Program-made: the position numbers and the translations under genes
Source of the DNA: Pseudomonas massiliensis
GTDB lineage: Bacteria > Pseudomonadota > Gammaproteobacteria > Pseudomonadales > Pseudomonadaceae
Length of the DNA stretch: 64,000 nucleotides
NCBI RefSeq assembly: GCF_000826105.1
Contig: NZ_CCYK01000007.1
Coordinates: forward strand, 1,736,001-1,800,000
Direction of reading: 5' to 3'
Shown: piece after piece, positions 35,560-44,241 of the stretch
Numbering within the stretch: the stretch's first letter is position 1
Layout of the letters: every line of letters begins with the position of its first letter
The notes under the pieces: generated by a model
Databases searched by the model: none
What the model saw: only the letters and a program-made list of their open reading frames with translations
Told to the model about the DNA's origin: nothing

Positions 35560-36588
35560 ATGCTGATCTCGATTCAGGCTTTGCGGGCCATGGCGGCGTG
35601 GATGGTGGTATGCCACCACTTCATGCAGGTGTTTTTCAACTTCCAGGGCGGGGGCCTTATCGGTCACTTTTTCGCCGCACGAGGCGCGGTGGGTGTAGAC
35701 ATTTTCTTCGTCATCAGTGGCCTGGTGATCTATCTATCGACCTGGGACAAGCCCCTGCAGCCACGAGAGTTTCTGCTCAATCGAGCCATCCGCATCATTC
35801 CTGCCTACTGGTTCTATACGATGGCCATGGGGCTGCTGCTTTACACAGTAGGCAGTCATATGCCCCATGGTGTGGTGAACTGGCCCACCTTCATCCTCTC
35901 GCTGCTATTCATCCCCGCGGAAAATCCGGGGGGATATGGGTTGTACCCCACACTCAACGTGGGCTGGACCCTGAACTACGAAATGTTCTTCTACCTGGTG
36001 TTCTCCCTGGCCTTCATCGTGCCGAAGGCGTGGCGGGCGTTGTTCGTCGCCGGCGCCCTGTTGCTCAGCAGCGAGGCCTTCAGCCGTCTGGGCTGGTCGG
36101 GCCGCTTCTACGCCAACAATATCGTCTATGAATTCCTGCTGGGTATCGCACTGGGGGTGGCCTGGCGTCGTGGCTGGGTGCGCAGTGGTCTGTGGTTGCC
36201 CTTGGCACTGATAGCCGTCTGCTCGACGGTCATCTATCGCTTGGAACCGACCAATCGCCTGCTCAACTGGGGCCTGCCCAGCACCGGTATCGTGGCCGGG
36301 TGCCTGGCGTTGGAGGCACGGTTCGCCCGCAGCCGGGCGCTGAAGGCCCTGGGAGACTGTTCCTACTCGGTCTACCTGGTGCATCTGCTCGTGCTTTACG
36401 CCGGCTGGTTCATCACCGAGCGGCTGGGCATCAATGCTTATATGGTGTTCGCGTTTTTCTGCGTGCCCATGATCCTGGCAATGTCTTGGCTCAGCTATGA
36501 ACTGTTGGAAAAGCGGCTCTATCACCGCATGAAAGCTTCGCTGATCCGCGCGAGGACCGGCTCCGGCTTAACCCGACAAAATTACTAG
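35560..36588 (+). CDS. Membrane acyltransferase (acyltransferase-3, OafA/YrhL-like)
   Basis: Encodes 342 residues with about ten hydrophobic helices, the acyltransferase-3 fold that modifies surface sugars with acyl groups. The early helix has the family pattern QALRAMAAWMVVCHHFM, then GAVGVDIFFVISGLVIY and the Arg of NRAIRIIPAYWFY. The C-terminal helices end at GDCSYSVYLVHLL. Divergent from metH, so it has its own promoter. The acceptor (O-antigen, exopolysaccharide or other) is unknown. Confidence 0.92.
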   Translation: MLISIQALRAMAAWMVVCHHFMQVFFNFQGGGLIGHFFAARGAVGVDIFFVISGLVIYLSTWDKPLQPREFLLNRAIRIIPAYWFYTMAMGLLLYTVGSHMPHGVVNWPTFILSLLFIPAENPGGYGLYPTLNVGWTLNYEMFFYLVFSLAFIVPKAWRALFVAGALLLSSEAFSRLGWSGRFYANNIVYEFLLGIALGVAWRRGWVRSGLWLPLALIAVCSTVIYRLEPTNRLLNWGLPSTGIVAGCLALEARFARSRALKALGDCSYSVYLVHLLVLYAGWFITERLGINAYMVFAFFCVPMILAMSWLSYELLEKRLYHRMKASLIRARTGSGLTRQNY

Positions 36589-36645
36589 GACTTTCTCCCC
36601 GGCAAGCTTTGCCGTAAACTGCGCGCTAGTCTGTGAGGAGCCCCC

Positions 36646-37230
36646 ATGAGCACCATAACCATAACTGACGCGGCCCAGGATTACCTTGGCGACCTGCTCA
36701 GCAAGCAGAATACCCCCGGCATCGGTATCCGCGTGTTCATCACCCAGCCCGGTACCCAATACGCTGAAACCTGCATCGCCTACTGCAAGCCAGGCGAGGA
36801 AAAGCCGGACGACACCGCGCTGGGGCTAAAGCGTTTCACTGCCTGGATCGACGCAGTGAGCGAGCCGTTCCTCGACGCCGCGGTGGTGGACTACGCCACT
36901 GATCGAATGGGCGGCCAGTTGACCATCAAGGCGCCCAACGCCAAGGTGCCGATGGTCAACGAGGACAGCCCGTTGAACGAGCGCATCAACTATTACCTGC
37001 AGACCGAGATCAACCCTGGCCTGGCCAGCCATGGTGGCCAGGTGACGCTGATCGATGTGGTGGAAGAGGGCATCGCCGTACTGCAGTTCGGCGGTGGTTG
37101 CCAGGGTTGTGGCCAGGCCGACGTCACCCTCAAGGAAGGCATCGAGCGCACGTTGCTGGAGCGCATTCCGGAACTCAAGGGCGTTCGTGACGTGACCGAC
37201 CACACCAACCGCGAGAACGCCTACTACTGA
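36646..37230 (+). CDS. nfuA: Fe-S biogenesis protein NfuA
   Basis: Encodes 194 residues: a degenerate A-type N-terminal half (ITITDAAQDYLGDLL) and a C-terminal Nfu domain with the cluster cysteines Cys152 and Cys155 in GGGCQGCGQADV. NfuA carries [4Fe-4S] clusters to target enzymes, especially under stress or iron limitation. A TGAGGAG ribosome site lies seven bases before the ATG. Just downstream of the acyltransferase (57-base gap) on the same strand, and convergent with cobM. Confidence 0.96.
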   Translation: MSTITITDAAQDYLGDLLSKQNTPGIGIRVFITQPGTQYAETCIAYCKPGEEKPDDTALGLKRFTAWIDAVSEPFLDAAVVDYATDRMGGQLTIKAPNAKVPMVNEDSPLNERINYYLQTEINPGLASHGGQVTLIDVVEEGIAVLQFGGGCQGCGQADVTLKEGIERTLLERIPELKGVRDVTDHTNRENAYY

Positions 37231-37261
37231 CGACAGGCGCGAGCTCGGCGAATGATTGGCC

Positions 37262-38017
37262 TCAGTCGTTGCCGGGCCGATAGAGGTGGGCATGGCTCGC
37301 CCGATACAGGGCCGAATCCTCGAAGGGTTCGTCTCCCAGTACCCACCCGACAAGAATGAGCGCGGTGCGCCTGAACCCTTTCAAGGCCACCTTGGCTTCA
37401 ATGTTTTCCAGCGTCCCTGAAACCCAATCCTGGTCCGGCCAGCTCGCGCGGTGAACCACCGCCGCCGGGCAGTCCGCGCCGTAGTGAGGCTGGAGCAAGG
37501 CGGCGATCGCACCGAGATGGCCCACCCCCAGATGTATCGCGAGGGTGGCTCGGTGCCTGGCCAGATCAGCCAGTGCTTCCCCTTCAGGCATCGGACTGTT
37601 GTGTCCATAGCGTGTCAGAATCACCGTCTGCGATACGCCAGGCAGGGTCAGCTCGGACTCGAGCAAGGCCGCGCAGGCGGCGACCGCGGTGACTCCGGGC
37701 ACGATCTCGAACGGTATGCCCAGCACTCGCAAATGGCGGATCTGCTCGCCGATGGCCCCATACAGGGAAGGGTCGCCTGAATGTACCCGAGCTACGTCCA
37801 GGCCGGCCTTGTGGGCGATGACCATTTCCTCGATGATCGCTTCCAGGTGCAGTTGCGCACTATTGACCACGCGTTCGGCCTGGTTGGGCTGCAGCACGGC
37901 CTCGGGTACCAGTGAACCGGCATAGATGATCACCGGACAGCGCTGGATGAGCCGCTGCCCTTTGACCGTGATGAGGTCGGGGTCGCCGGGGCCGGCACCG
38001 ATAAAATAGACAGTCAT
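37262..38017 (-). CDS. cobM: Precorrin-4 C11-methyltransferase
   Basis: Encodes 251 residues of the tetrapyrrole methylase family. The SAM-binding glycine loop is in YFIGAGPGDPDLITVKG at the start, and the CobM/CbiF-specific VHSGDPSLYGAIGEQ and ILTRYGHNSPMP follow. It adds a methyl group at C-11 in the aerobic cobalamin pathway. ATG at 38017 chosen because the family starts here. Last gene of the riboswitch-led cbt-cob operon. CobM alone cannot make B12; the remaining genes must lie elsewhere in the genome. Confidence 0.94.
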   Translation of the reverse strand: MTVYFIGAGPGDPDLITVKGQRLIQRCPVIIYAGSLVPEAVLQPNQAERVVNSAQLHLEAIIEEMVIAHKAGLDVARVHSGDPSLYGAIGEQIRHLRVLGIPFEIVPGVTAVAACAALLESELTLPGVSQTVILTRYGHNSPMPEGEALADLARHRATLAIHLGVGHLGAIAALLQPHYGADCPAAVVHRASWPDQDWVSGTLENIEAKVALKGFRRTALILVGWVLGDEPFEDSALYRASHAHLYRPGND

Positions 38018-38051
38018 TGAATGGCCTTTCGAGGCGGAGCGTGAAGGGGTT

Positions 38052-38486
38052 TCAAGTCGGGGCAGGGCAGGCCAGGGCGACGGTGGCATTGGCGCTGGCA
38101 AGACGGCTGACGCACAGGCGTGGCGTTCTGCCGACGAGTGCCCGGCAGTGAGCGAGGGCGCTGGCCTCCGCGACACCATGGCAGCCCGTATAGCGCCAGG
38201 TAAGAGCGGAGCGGTGGCTGAGTTCGCCATCATAATGCCCCAGGCCCTGGGCGTCATAGCCGGCCAGAGCCAGGTCGAGCTCCCGGGCCAGCGCCTGCAA
38301 CCCTGGCACGGCAAGGCGCCTGTCCAGGGTAGCGAGACCGAGAAGCTGCCCCGGCCGCGCTTTTATCACGGCCAGGGCACTCTCCAGGAGTGCCCGCAAC
38401 TCAGCGTGGCTACAAGCCTGGCGGCAGCCGAAACCGGCCACCAGGCAGGCGGGCGCCGATTGAAGTGCGGCAGTGTCAGGAAGCAC
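38052..38486 (-). CDS. cobE: Cobalamin biosynthesis protein CobE (CbiG C-terminal-like)
   Basis: About 144 residues with the CobE/CbiG C-terminal pattern: LVAGFGCRQACSHAELRALL at the start, LGLATLDRR in the middle and the typical tail CVSRLASANATVALACP. CobE supports corrin ring synthesis; its exact role is debated, with one proposal as a carrier of intermediates. The likely start is GTG at 38486, which overlaps the cbtA stop by 11 bases; TTG at 38516 is an alternative. Sits between cbtA and cobM in one operon. Confidence 0.87.
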   Translation of the reverse strand: MLPDTAALQSAPACLVAGFGCRQACSHAELRALLESALAVIKARPGQLLGLATLDRRLAVPGLQALARELDLALAGYDAQGLGHYDGELSHRSALTWRYTGCHGVAEASALAHCRALVGRTPRLCVSRLASANATVALACPAPT

Positions 38487-39159
38487 GACGGAACAACCAG
38501 GCGCTGACCAGGCCAAGCACCAGCCAGAACGCCAGGTTCACCGCCTGGGCTGCCCAGCGGAATTGCGCCTGCAAGGCCTCGGGCGCGACGCTTTCATGCA
38601 GCGGGGGTTGCGGCGCCCCTATCACATGAGGGATGGCCATCAGTACGGCGCCAGCCAGCTTCAAGGGCCAGGAGCCGGCGAACGCGATCAGCCCAAGGCC
38701 GACGGCGGCGCTGGCAGCAGAGCCTACCCACCACAGCTGGCGGGAACTGAGGTCCGCGGCGGCTGTGCCTGGCAATTCCGGAGGAAGTCCCAGAGTAGGC
38801 GCCAAGGTGAATACGGCATAACCTGCCAGCCCCCAGAGCAGGCCGGCCGCGGTGCGACTGGGCGCCTGCACTGTATACAGGCCGGCCAGCATCAAGGCGA
38901 AGCCTAAGGCAACGACCAGGTTACCACCGGTGGTCGAAAGCAGGCGCTGCCAACCCGGCTCCGGCTCCCAGGCCGGGACCTCATGTTCGTGATGGCCGTC
39001 GGGCGCGGCATGATCCTGATGCACAGTCTCGGAGGCGGCACTTTCGAAAACTTCCGCCTGTTCAATCAGAGGGCTGATCCAGATGCTTTGCATCAGCGTC
39101 AGCAGCAGCGCGGCCAGTAGCCCCGCGAAGCCCGCGGTCCGGGCGATACGAGTGAACAT
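38476..39159 (-). CDS. cbtA: Cobalt transporter subunit CbtA
   Basis: Encodes 227 residues with about five hydrophobic helices. Between the first two is a His-rich periplasmic loop (TVHQDHAAPDGHHEHEV), suitable for metal capture. This matches CbtA, the larger component of the CbtAB cobalt importer predicted from B12 riboswitch control. It follows cbtB by nine bases and precedes cobE with a small overlap. Confidence 0.93.
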   Translation of the reverse strand: MFTRIARTAGFAGLLAALLLTLMQSIWISPLIEQAEVFESAASETVHQDHAAPDGHHEHEVPAWEPEPGWQRLLSTTGGNLVVALGFALMLAGLYTVQAPSRTAAGLLWGLAGYAVFTLAPTLGLPPELPGTAAADLSSRQLWWVGSAASAAVGLGLIAFAGSWPLKLAGAVLMAIPHVIGAPQPPLHESVAPEALQAQFRWAAQAVNLAFWLVLGLVSAWLFRRAS

Positions 39160-39168
39160 GGTCAGCCC

Positions 39169-39357
39169 TCAGTGGCAGGGGAAGGCAGCGCTGTGCCGAG
39201 TATCGTGTGCCGCATTATGGACTGCGGGAATATGAGAAAAGCCGGCGAAATAAACCAGTGCCATGCCCAGGACCCCAGCCACACAGGCGGTTGTGATACG
39301 CGCGCTGAGCGCGACGGCGGGCTGGCTCTGAGTGTGACTTGCGATGCGGGTGGTCAT
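39169..39357 (-). CDS. cbtB: Cobalt transporter subunit CbtB
   Basis: Encodes 62 residues with a single hydrophobic helix (about 19-40) and a C-terminal histidine cluster (HNAAHDTRHS), as expected for the small CbtB subunit. A GGAAGG ribosome site precedes the ATG. It is the first gene after the cobalamin riboswitch, so its expression is set directly by B12 level. Confidence 0.93.
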   Translation of the reverse strand: MTTRIASHTQSQPAVALSARITTACVAGVLGMALVYFAGFSHIPAVHNAAHDTRHSAAFPCH

Positions 39358-39449
39358 GGCGCTTCCTTCCAGTGTATGAGGCAGGCGCGCGGGGACCTTC
39401 CCTAGAAGGGCATGGCCGACCGCCCGCCCACCGCAGGTGTGTCATCGAG

Positions 39450-39645
39450 AACGCTCGGGCCGGTCTCCGGGCTCGCGAGGGGCGGACAATACAGACCACC
39501 GATCTGCTTCATACCTTCCCATGCCTGTGCACAGTGGTTCAGGCATTGCCTGGAAGCACGCTCGCTTACCGTTGCGGGGGCAGCACCGGACTGGCCCGAA
39601 GGCGCACCGGTTTCCCGTTTCACCCCGTGAGGGGCACCCGAACGA
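39450..39645 (-). promoter_or_regulatory. Cobalamin (B12) riboswitch
   Basis: All conserved blocks are present in order on the minus strand: GGTGCCCC and GGGAAACCGGTG (near 39605-39637), GCTGCCCCCGCAACGGTA (near 39567-39585), CCACTG with GGGAAGG (39513-39537), and the B12 box AGCCCGGAGACCGGCC (39458-39473). The element lies about 100 bases before cbtB. Adenosylcobalamin binding would shut off the cbtBA-cobE-cobM operon. The GCCACTG block is slightly degenerate (ACCACTG), otherwise it is canonical. Confidence 0.97.
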
Positions 39646-39820
39646 AAGACGTAAGCAAAGCACGTCGGGCAGAGGGCGTCAAATGGAGGTGGAGGCGGAG
39701 GGACCAGAAGTACCTGGTCCGTCAACTGACGAGGTCGCATGATGGATGCGAGGCGGCAGCACGGGGCGGGCATAGCGATGGCCATAAGAGTGGGGCCGGC
39801 AGGCCTCAGGCCTCGCTGGG

Positions 39821-39991
39821 TCAGGCCGCGAAGTCGCGGAGCCGATAGTCCTGGGCCGCAGCCCGGGAAAGCAGGGGTGGGCTTACCGGCTCGCCGTCGC
39901 GGACCACGTACCAGCAGGCCAGCAAGCCAAGGTCGCGAAGGTGCTCGGGTACCGCGCTGCCTATTACGCACATGATGCGATCAGATGACAT
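39821..39991 (-). CDS. Small conserved-looking protein (56 residues)
   Basis: Encodes 56 residues from ATG 39991, with AAAGG placed seven bases upstream. The text MSSDRIMCVIGSAVPEHLRD and CWYVVRDGEPVSPPLL suggests a small, soluble, possibly beta-rich protein; the WYVVRDGEPV part resembles short Pseudomonas proteins of unknown function. It stands alone between the riboswitch and the DUF2790 gene on the same strand. Confidence 0.6.
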   Translation of the reverse strand: MSSDRIMCVIGSAVPEHLRDLGLLACWYVVRDGEPVSPPLLSRAAAQDYRLRDFAA

Positions 39992-40087
39992 GTCACACCT
40001 TTGCAAAGGAGGGCGAGAATTCATCGAGGCGACCCGGCAGCAGACCTGCCAGGCCTATTCGCCTCGCTCGACAAGGTCACGGCCGAA

Positions 40088-40363
40088 TCAGCCGTTGGCG
40101 TTGTCGTCGTAGCCACCCAGTTGCAGGAACTGCAGCTTGTGCAGCGCGCCCTGACTATCCTGGTACACCATGGTCACCGGTACCACACCTCGCTTGGTGC
40201 TCACGTCGGTCCTGGAGATGATCTTCTGCACATCCAGCTTCATGCCGTAATGGTAGGTTTCCACTGGCAGGTTACTGGTGACGGCACGGTCGGCGCCATC
40301 CTGGGCGAAGGCACCGGTGGCGAACACAGCAGTCAGGGCAGCGATGGCGAATGCAGCTTTCAT
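40088..40363 (-). CDS. DUF2790 periplasmic protein
   Basis: Encodes 91 residues beginning with a signal peptide (MKAAFAIAALTAVFATGAFA). The mature part holds the DUF2790 signature YHYGMKLDVQKIIS and VVPVTMVYQDSQGALHKLQF. These small exported proteins are common in Pseudomonas, often in several copies, and are of unknown role, with some reported to respond to copper. Confidence 0.92.
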   Translation of the reverse strand: MKAAFAIAALTAVFATGAFAQDGADRAVTSNLPVETYHYGMKLDVQKIISRTDVSTKRGVVPVTMVYQDSQGALHKLQFLQLGGYDDNANG

Positions 40364-40479
40364 GATCGATTCCTCGTTTGGAGCGGGTTGGGTTTCTGGT
40401 TGAGTTCAGTAAACCGCTAACAGCGCTGTCCGAGAAATTGAACGCTTTGTTGTCTGGAATCGATGCTTTTGATAGTTCA

Positions 40480-40506
40480 CCCGGAGCGCCCTGGCTCCGG
40501 GCTTTT
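40480..40506. terminator. Hairpin terminator at the end of the bkd operon
   Basis: CCCGGAGC (40480-40487), loop GCCCTG, GCTCCGGG (40494-40501), then CTTTTAT on the plus strand. It lies 15 bases past the lpdV stop (minus strand). The T-run is on the plus-strand side, so the clearest termination is for transcripts entering from the left, but the stem may also end the bkd message. Confidence 0.6.
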
Positions 40507-40520
40507 ATGCCGTTTCCGGG

Positions 40521-41885
40521 TCAGATGTGCAGGGCGTGGCCCAGCGCCCGCAAGGCCGCTTCCTGTACCGCTTCACCAAGCGTCGGATGCGCGTGGATGG
40601 TCCCGGCAATGTCCTCCAGGCGAGCGCCCATCTCCAACGACTGGGTGAAGGCCGCGGCCAGTTCCGAGACGCCTGGGCCCACCGCTTGCCAGCCGAGGAT
40701 TAGATGGTCGTCTGGGCGTGCGACCACCCGTACGAAGCCGGAGGTATCCCCCAGGGTCAGGGCGCGCCCATTGGCCGCGAAGGGGAAGCTCGCCACCGTG
40801 GCGTCGGTGCCGGCCTGGTCCGGGGTAAGCCCGGCAACGACAATTTCCGGGTCGGTATAGCACACGGCGGGGATAGCCGCGGGGGCGAAGCTTCGGCGCT
40901 TCCCAGCGATGAGCTCAGCCACCATTTCCCCTTGAGCCATGGCTCGGTGGGCGAGCATGGGCTCTCCTGTAAGGTCGCCGATAGCCCATACACCTGTCAT
41001 GCTGGTGCGACACCCCCCATCGACTTTCACGGCCTTGCCCGCTCTTTCCAGGTCCAGGCGTTCCAGACCATAGCCCTCGGTATGGGGCGTGCGCCCCACA
41101 GCCACCAACACGCGATCAACCTCCAGACTCGCCGTATCGCCGCTGCCGGAGCCTAACTGCAAGCGCTGCCCCGCCGCGTCGTAACCTTCGACGCGGTTGT
41201 CGGTCATCACCTTGATGCCAAGCTGTTGCAGGCGTGCGACCACAGGGGCCGTCAGCTCGGAGTCATAGGTGGGCAGCAGGCGAGGCTGGGCTTCGACAAT
41301 GGTCACCTGAGCGCCCAGCTTGCGATAGGCGGTGCCCAGCTCAAGGCCAATATAACCCCCGCCGATCACCGCCAGGTGGCGCGGCAGCGTTGCAGGGGAC
41401 AAGGCCTTGGTGGAATCCATGATGGCCCCGTCAATGGCCAGGCCCGGCAGGCGCATCGCTTGCGAGCCGGTAGCCAGCACCAGTTGCTGGCAATGAATGC
41501 GCGTATCACCGACCTGTACCGTCTTGCCATCCACGATTTGGCCATGTCCATGAATGACCTGCACGCGGTGCTTTTTCAGCAGCGCGCCCACGCCGGACGT
41601 CAGCCGGTCCACGGTCCGGTCTTTCCAGGCGATTGCCTGGCCAAGGTCCAGATGCGGCTGACCGCCGCTGATGCCGAATTCGTTGGGCTCGCTCAGCTGA
41701 TGGAAGCGCTCTGCCACATGGATCAGGGCTTTGGACGGGATGCAGCCCACGTTCAGGCACGTTCCTCCCAGGGCCTGCGCCTCCACCAGCACGGTAGGGA
41801 TGCCCAGCTGGCCAGCCCGGATCGCGGTGACATAACCCCCAGGGCCGCCGCCGAGGACAAGAAGTTGCGTTTCAAGCCTCTGCAT
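40521..41885 (-). CDS. lpdV: Dihydrolipoyl dehydrogenase of the branched-chain keto acid complex (E3)
   Basis: Encodes 454 residues. FAD-binding GGGPGGY lies at residues 12-18, and the redox disulfide is Cys43/Cys48 in GGTCLNVGCIPSK. The NAD-binding segment GGGYIGLELG and the C-terminal catalytic HAHPTLGEAVQEA His complete the pyridine-disulfide reductase fold. It re-oxidises the lipoyl group of BkdB. Last gene in the bkd operon, nine bases after bkdB, which identifies it as LpdV rather than the general Lpd. Confidence 0.95.
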   Translation of the reverse strand: MQRLETQLLVLGGGPGGYVTAIRAGQLGIPTVLVEAQALGGTCLNVGCIPSKALIHVAERFHQLSEPNEFGISGGQPHLDLGQAIAWKDRTVDRLTSGVGALLKKHRVQVIHGHGQIVDGKTVQVGDTRIHCQQLVLATGSQAMRLPGLAIDGAIMDSTKALSPATLPRHLAVIGGGYIGLELGTAYRKLGAQVTIVEAQPRLLPTYDSELTAPVVARLQQLGIKVMTDNRVEGYDAAGQRLQLGSGSGDTASLEVDRVLVAVGRTPHTEGYGLERLDLERAGKAVKVDGGCRTSMTGVWAIGDLTGEPMLAHRAMAQGEMVAELIAGKRRSFAPAAIPAVCYTDPEIVVAGLTPDQAGTDATVASFPFAANGRALTLGDTSGFVRVVARPDDHLILGWQAVGPGVSELAAAFTQSLEMGARLEDIAGTIHAHPTLGEAVQEAALRALGHALHI

Positions 41886-41894
41886 GTTCGGACC

Positions 41895-43178
41895 TTAGTC
41901 GATGAAGAGGGTAGCGGGCTGCTCCAGCAACTGGCGCACGGCCTGGATGAAGCGGGCTGCGTCCATGCCGTCGACCACCCGGTGGTCGAAGGAGCTAGAA
42001 AGGTTCATCATCCTGCGGATAGTGATCTGGCCGTCGACTACCATCGGGCGTTCGACCATGCGATTGACCCCGACGATGGCCACTTCCGGCAGGTTCAGCA
42101 CAGGGGTAGAAACGATCCCGCCGAGCGCACCCAGGCTGGTCAAGGTAATGGTCGAGCCTGAAAGCAGCGCCCGTTCGGCCTTGCCCTCCCGCGCCGCCTC
42201 GGCGATACGAGCGATCTCGCGCGCGTTGCTCCAGAGATCCCCGGCCTGGGCGTCGCGCAGTACGGGCACCAGCAACCCCTGGCTGCCCTGGGTGGCGATG
42301 CCCACATGCACCGCACTGTGCCGCTCGATGACCTGGCGCTCATCATCGTAACGCGCGTTGAGTTGCGGGAAGTCTCGCAGGGCCACCACCAGCGCCCTGA
42401 CCAGCAATGGCAACAGCGTAAGCCGACCGCGGCGCTCGCCCCATTGGCTGTTGAGCTGCTGACGCAGCGCTTCCAGGGCGGTGGCATCTATTTCTTCCAC
42501 ATAGCTAAAATGCGCGGCACGGCGAGTGGCTTCCTGCATGCGTTCGGCAATCTTGCGGCGCAGGCCGATCACTGGCACCTCTTCGATGGCCGGGGAACAA
42601 GCGTGGCGCCCGTCAGATCCCGCAGCGGTCGGGGAAAGGGCGCCGCGGGCCAGGGCATGATCCAGATCCTCATGGAGAATCCGGCCAGCCGGCCCGCTCC
42701 CGGCGATGGCAGCGAGGTCCAGTCCGCTGTCCCAGGCACGCTGGCGTACCGCGGGCGAGGCGAGCGGGCGTGCTGACTCGCCAACGGACGGCGGGGCACA
42801 GACGGAGGCGGACGCCACAGACGCCAGCCTCGGCTCCGTGGTGGCGGCTGGCGACGCGGTAATCTGTTCCTCTGCCGGTGGCCGCGCGTCTGCTTCCGTG
42901 CTGGCGGACGAGACGGCCGGTTTCTCATTGCCCGGGCCCTGGACCTCCAGGCGAATGAGCTCGCTGCCCACCGCTACGGTCTGCCCGGGCGAGGCGCCCA
43001 GCGCCAATACCCGACCCTGTACCGGACTAGGAATATCCACCGTTGCCTTGTCCGTCATGACATCAGCCAGTACCTGATCTTCACTGACGGTATCGCCCAC
43101 CTTGACGAACCATTCCACCAGCTCCACCTGGGCGATGCCTTCGCCGATATCGGGCATCCTGATCACATGCTCGCCCAT
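41895..43178 (-). CDS. bkdB: Branched-chain alpha-keto acid dehydrogenase E2 (lipoamide acyltransferase)
   Basis: Encodes 427 residues. A lipoyl domain (1-80, lipoyl Lys44 in DVMTDKATVD), an alanine/proline-rich linker, an E3-binding domain (RQRAWDSGLDLAAIAGSG near 150) and the acyltransferase core ending in FDHRVVDGMDAA with the catalytic His. Transfers acyl groups from decarboxylated branched-chain keto acids to CoA. Its ATG overlaps the bkdA2 stop by one base (TGATG). Confidence 0.96.
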   Translation of the reverse strand: MGEHVIRMPDIGEGIAQVELVEWFVKVGDTVSEDQVLADVMTDKATVDIPSPVQGRVLALGASPGQTVAVGSELIRLEVQGPGNEKPAVSSASTEADARPPAEEQITASPAATTEPRLASVASASVCAPPSVGESARPLASPAVRQRAWDSGLDLAAIAGSGPAGRILHEDLDHALARGALSPTAAGSDGRHACSPAIEEVPVIGLRRKIAERMQEATRRAAHFSYVEEIDATALEALRQQLNSQWGERRGRLTLLPLLVRALVVALRDFPQLNARYDDERQVIERHSAVHVGIATQGSQGLLVPVLRDAQAGDLWSNAREIARIAEAAREGKAERALLSGSTITLTSLGALGGIVSTPVLNLPEVAIVGVNRMVERPMVVDGQITIRRMMNLSSSFDHRVVDGMDAARFIQAVRQLLEQPATLFID

Positions 43179-44239
43179 CAGCGCACCTCCATGACACGGC
43201 GCAAGGCAGCGCCGACCCGGACCGGACCGGGGAAATAGGCCCATTCCTGGGCATGGGGGTAAGGGGTATCCCAGCCGGCTACCCGCTCGATAGGGGCTTC
43301 CAGCCAATAGAAGCAATGTTCCTGTACCAGGGCGAGCAATTCGGCGCCCAGGCCGCAAGTCTGGGTGGCCTCGTGCAGGATTACGCAACGCCGCGTTTTC
43401 CTTACCGATGTCACCAGGGTGTCCAGGTCCAGCGGCCAGAGGCTGCGCAAATCGATCACTTCGGCATCGACGCCTGTTTCCGCGGTCGCGGCCAGGGCCA
43501 CATGGACAGTGGTGCCGTACGTGATCACGGTGACATCGCTGCCCGCGCGCACCACGGCAGCGCTGTCCAGGGGTACCCGGTAGTAGCCTTCCGGCACCTG
43601 GCTGTCGGGATGGCCGGCCCAAGGCGTTACAGGGTGATCGTGGTGCCCGTCGAAGGGGCCGTTGTACAAGCGCTTGGGCTCCAGGAAGATCACTGGGTCA
43701 TCGCATTCGATGGCAGCGATCAGCAGGCCCTTGGCGTCGTAGGGGTTCGATGGCATCACCGTGCGCAAGCCGCAAACCTGGGTGAAGATCGCCTCCGGGC
43801 TCTGGCTGTGGGTTTGCCCACCGTAGATTCCGCCGCCGCAGGGCATGCGCACCGTGATCGGCGCGGTAAAGTCGCCGGCGGAGCGGAAGCGCAGCCGCGC
43901 CGCTTCGGAAGTGAGCTGGTCATACGCCGGGTATACATAGTCCGCGAACTGGATTTCGGCAACCGGACGCAAGCCGTAGGCGCCCATGCCCACGGCCACT
44001 CCCACGATGCCGCTCTCGGAGATCGGCGTATCGAAAACCCGGGTCTTGCCGAACTTGGCCTGGAGGCCCTCCGTGCAGCGAAACACACCGCCGAAATAGC
44101 CCACGTCCTCGCCGAACGTGACTACGTTGGGGTCTCGTTCCAGCATCACGTCCAAGGCCGAGCGAATGGCTTGCACCATGGTCATGTCTCGTGTCGCTTC
44201 AACAGCCTGCGAAGGCTCAATCTGGTGTGCGGTAGTCAT
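43178..44239 (-). CDS. bkdA2: Branched-chain alpha-keto acid dehydrogenase E1, beta subunit
   Basis: Encodes 353 residues of the transketolase-like E1-beta family, with FGEDVGYFGGVFRCT, DTPISESGIVGVAVGMGAYG and the AEIQFADYVYPAYDQL segment that lines the active site. Together with BkdA1 it decarboxylates branched-chain keto acids from Val, Leu and Ile. The N-terminal ~15 residues vary. It starts three bases after bkdA1. Confidence 0.96.
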   Translation of the reverse strand: MTTAHQIEPSQAVEATRDMTMVQAIRSALDVMLERDPNVVTFGEDVGYFGGVFRCTEGLQAKFGKTRVFDTPISESGIVGVAVGMGAYGLRPVAEIQFADYVYPAYDQLTSEAARLRFRSAGDFTAPITVRMPCGGGIYGGQTHSQSPEAIFTQVCGLRTVMPSNPYDAKGLLIAAIECDDPVIFLEPKRLYNGPFDGHHDHPVTPWAGHPDSQVPEGYYRVPLDSAAVVRAGSDVTVITYGTTVHVALAATAETGVDAEVIDLRSLWPLDLDTLVTSVRKTRRCVILHEATQTCGLGAELLALVQEHCFYWLEAPIERVAGWDTPYPHAQEWAYFPGPVRVGAALRRVMEVR

Positions 44240-44241
44240 GG

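Noticed and set aside
39402..39971. 189-residue minus-strand frame across the cbtB leader
   Set aside because: It is the translated cobalamin riboswitch; the RNA conservation explains the sequence.
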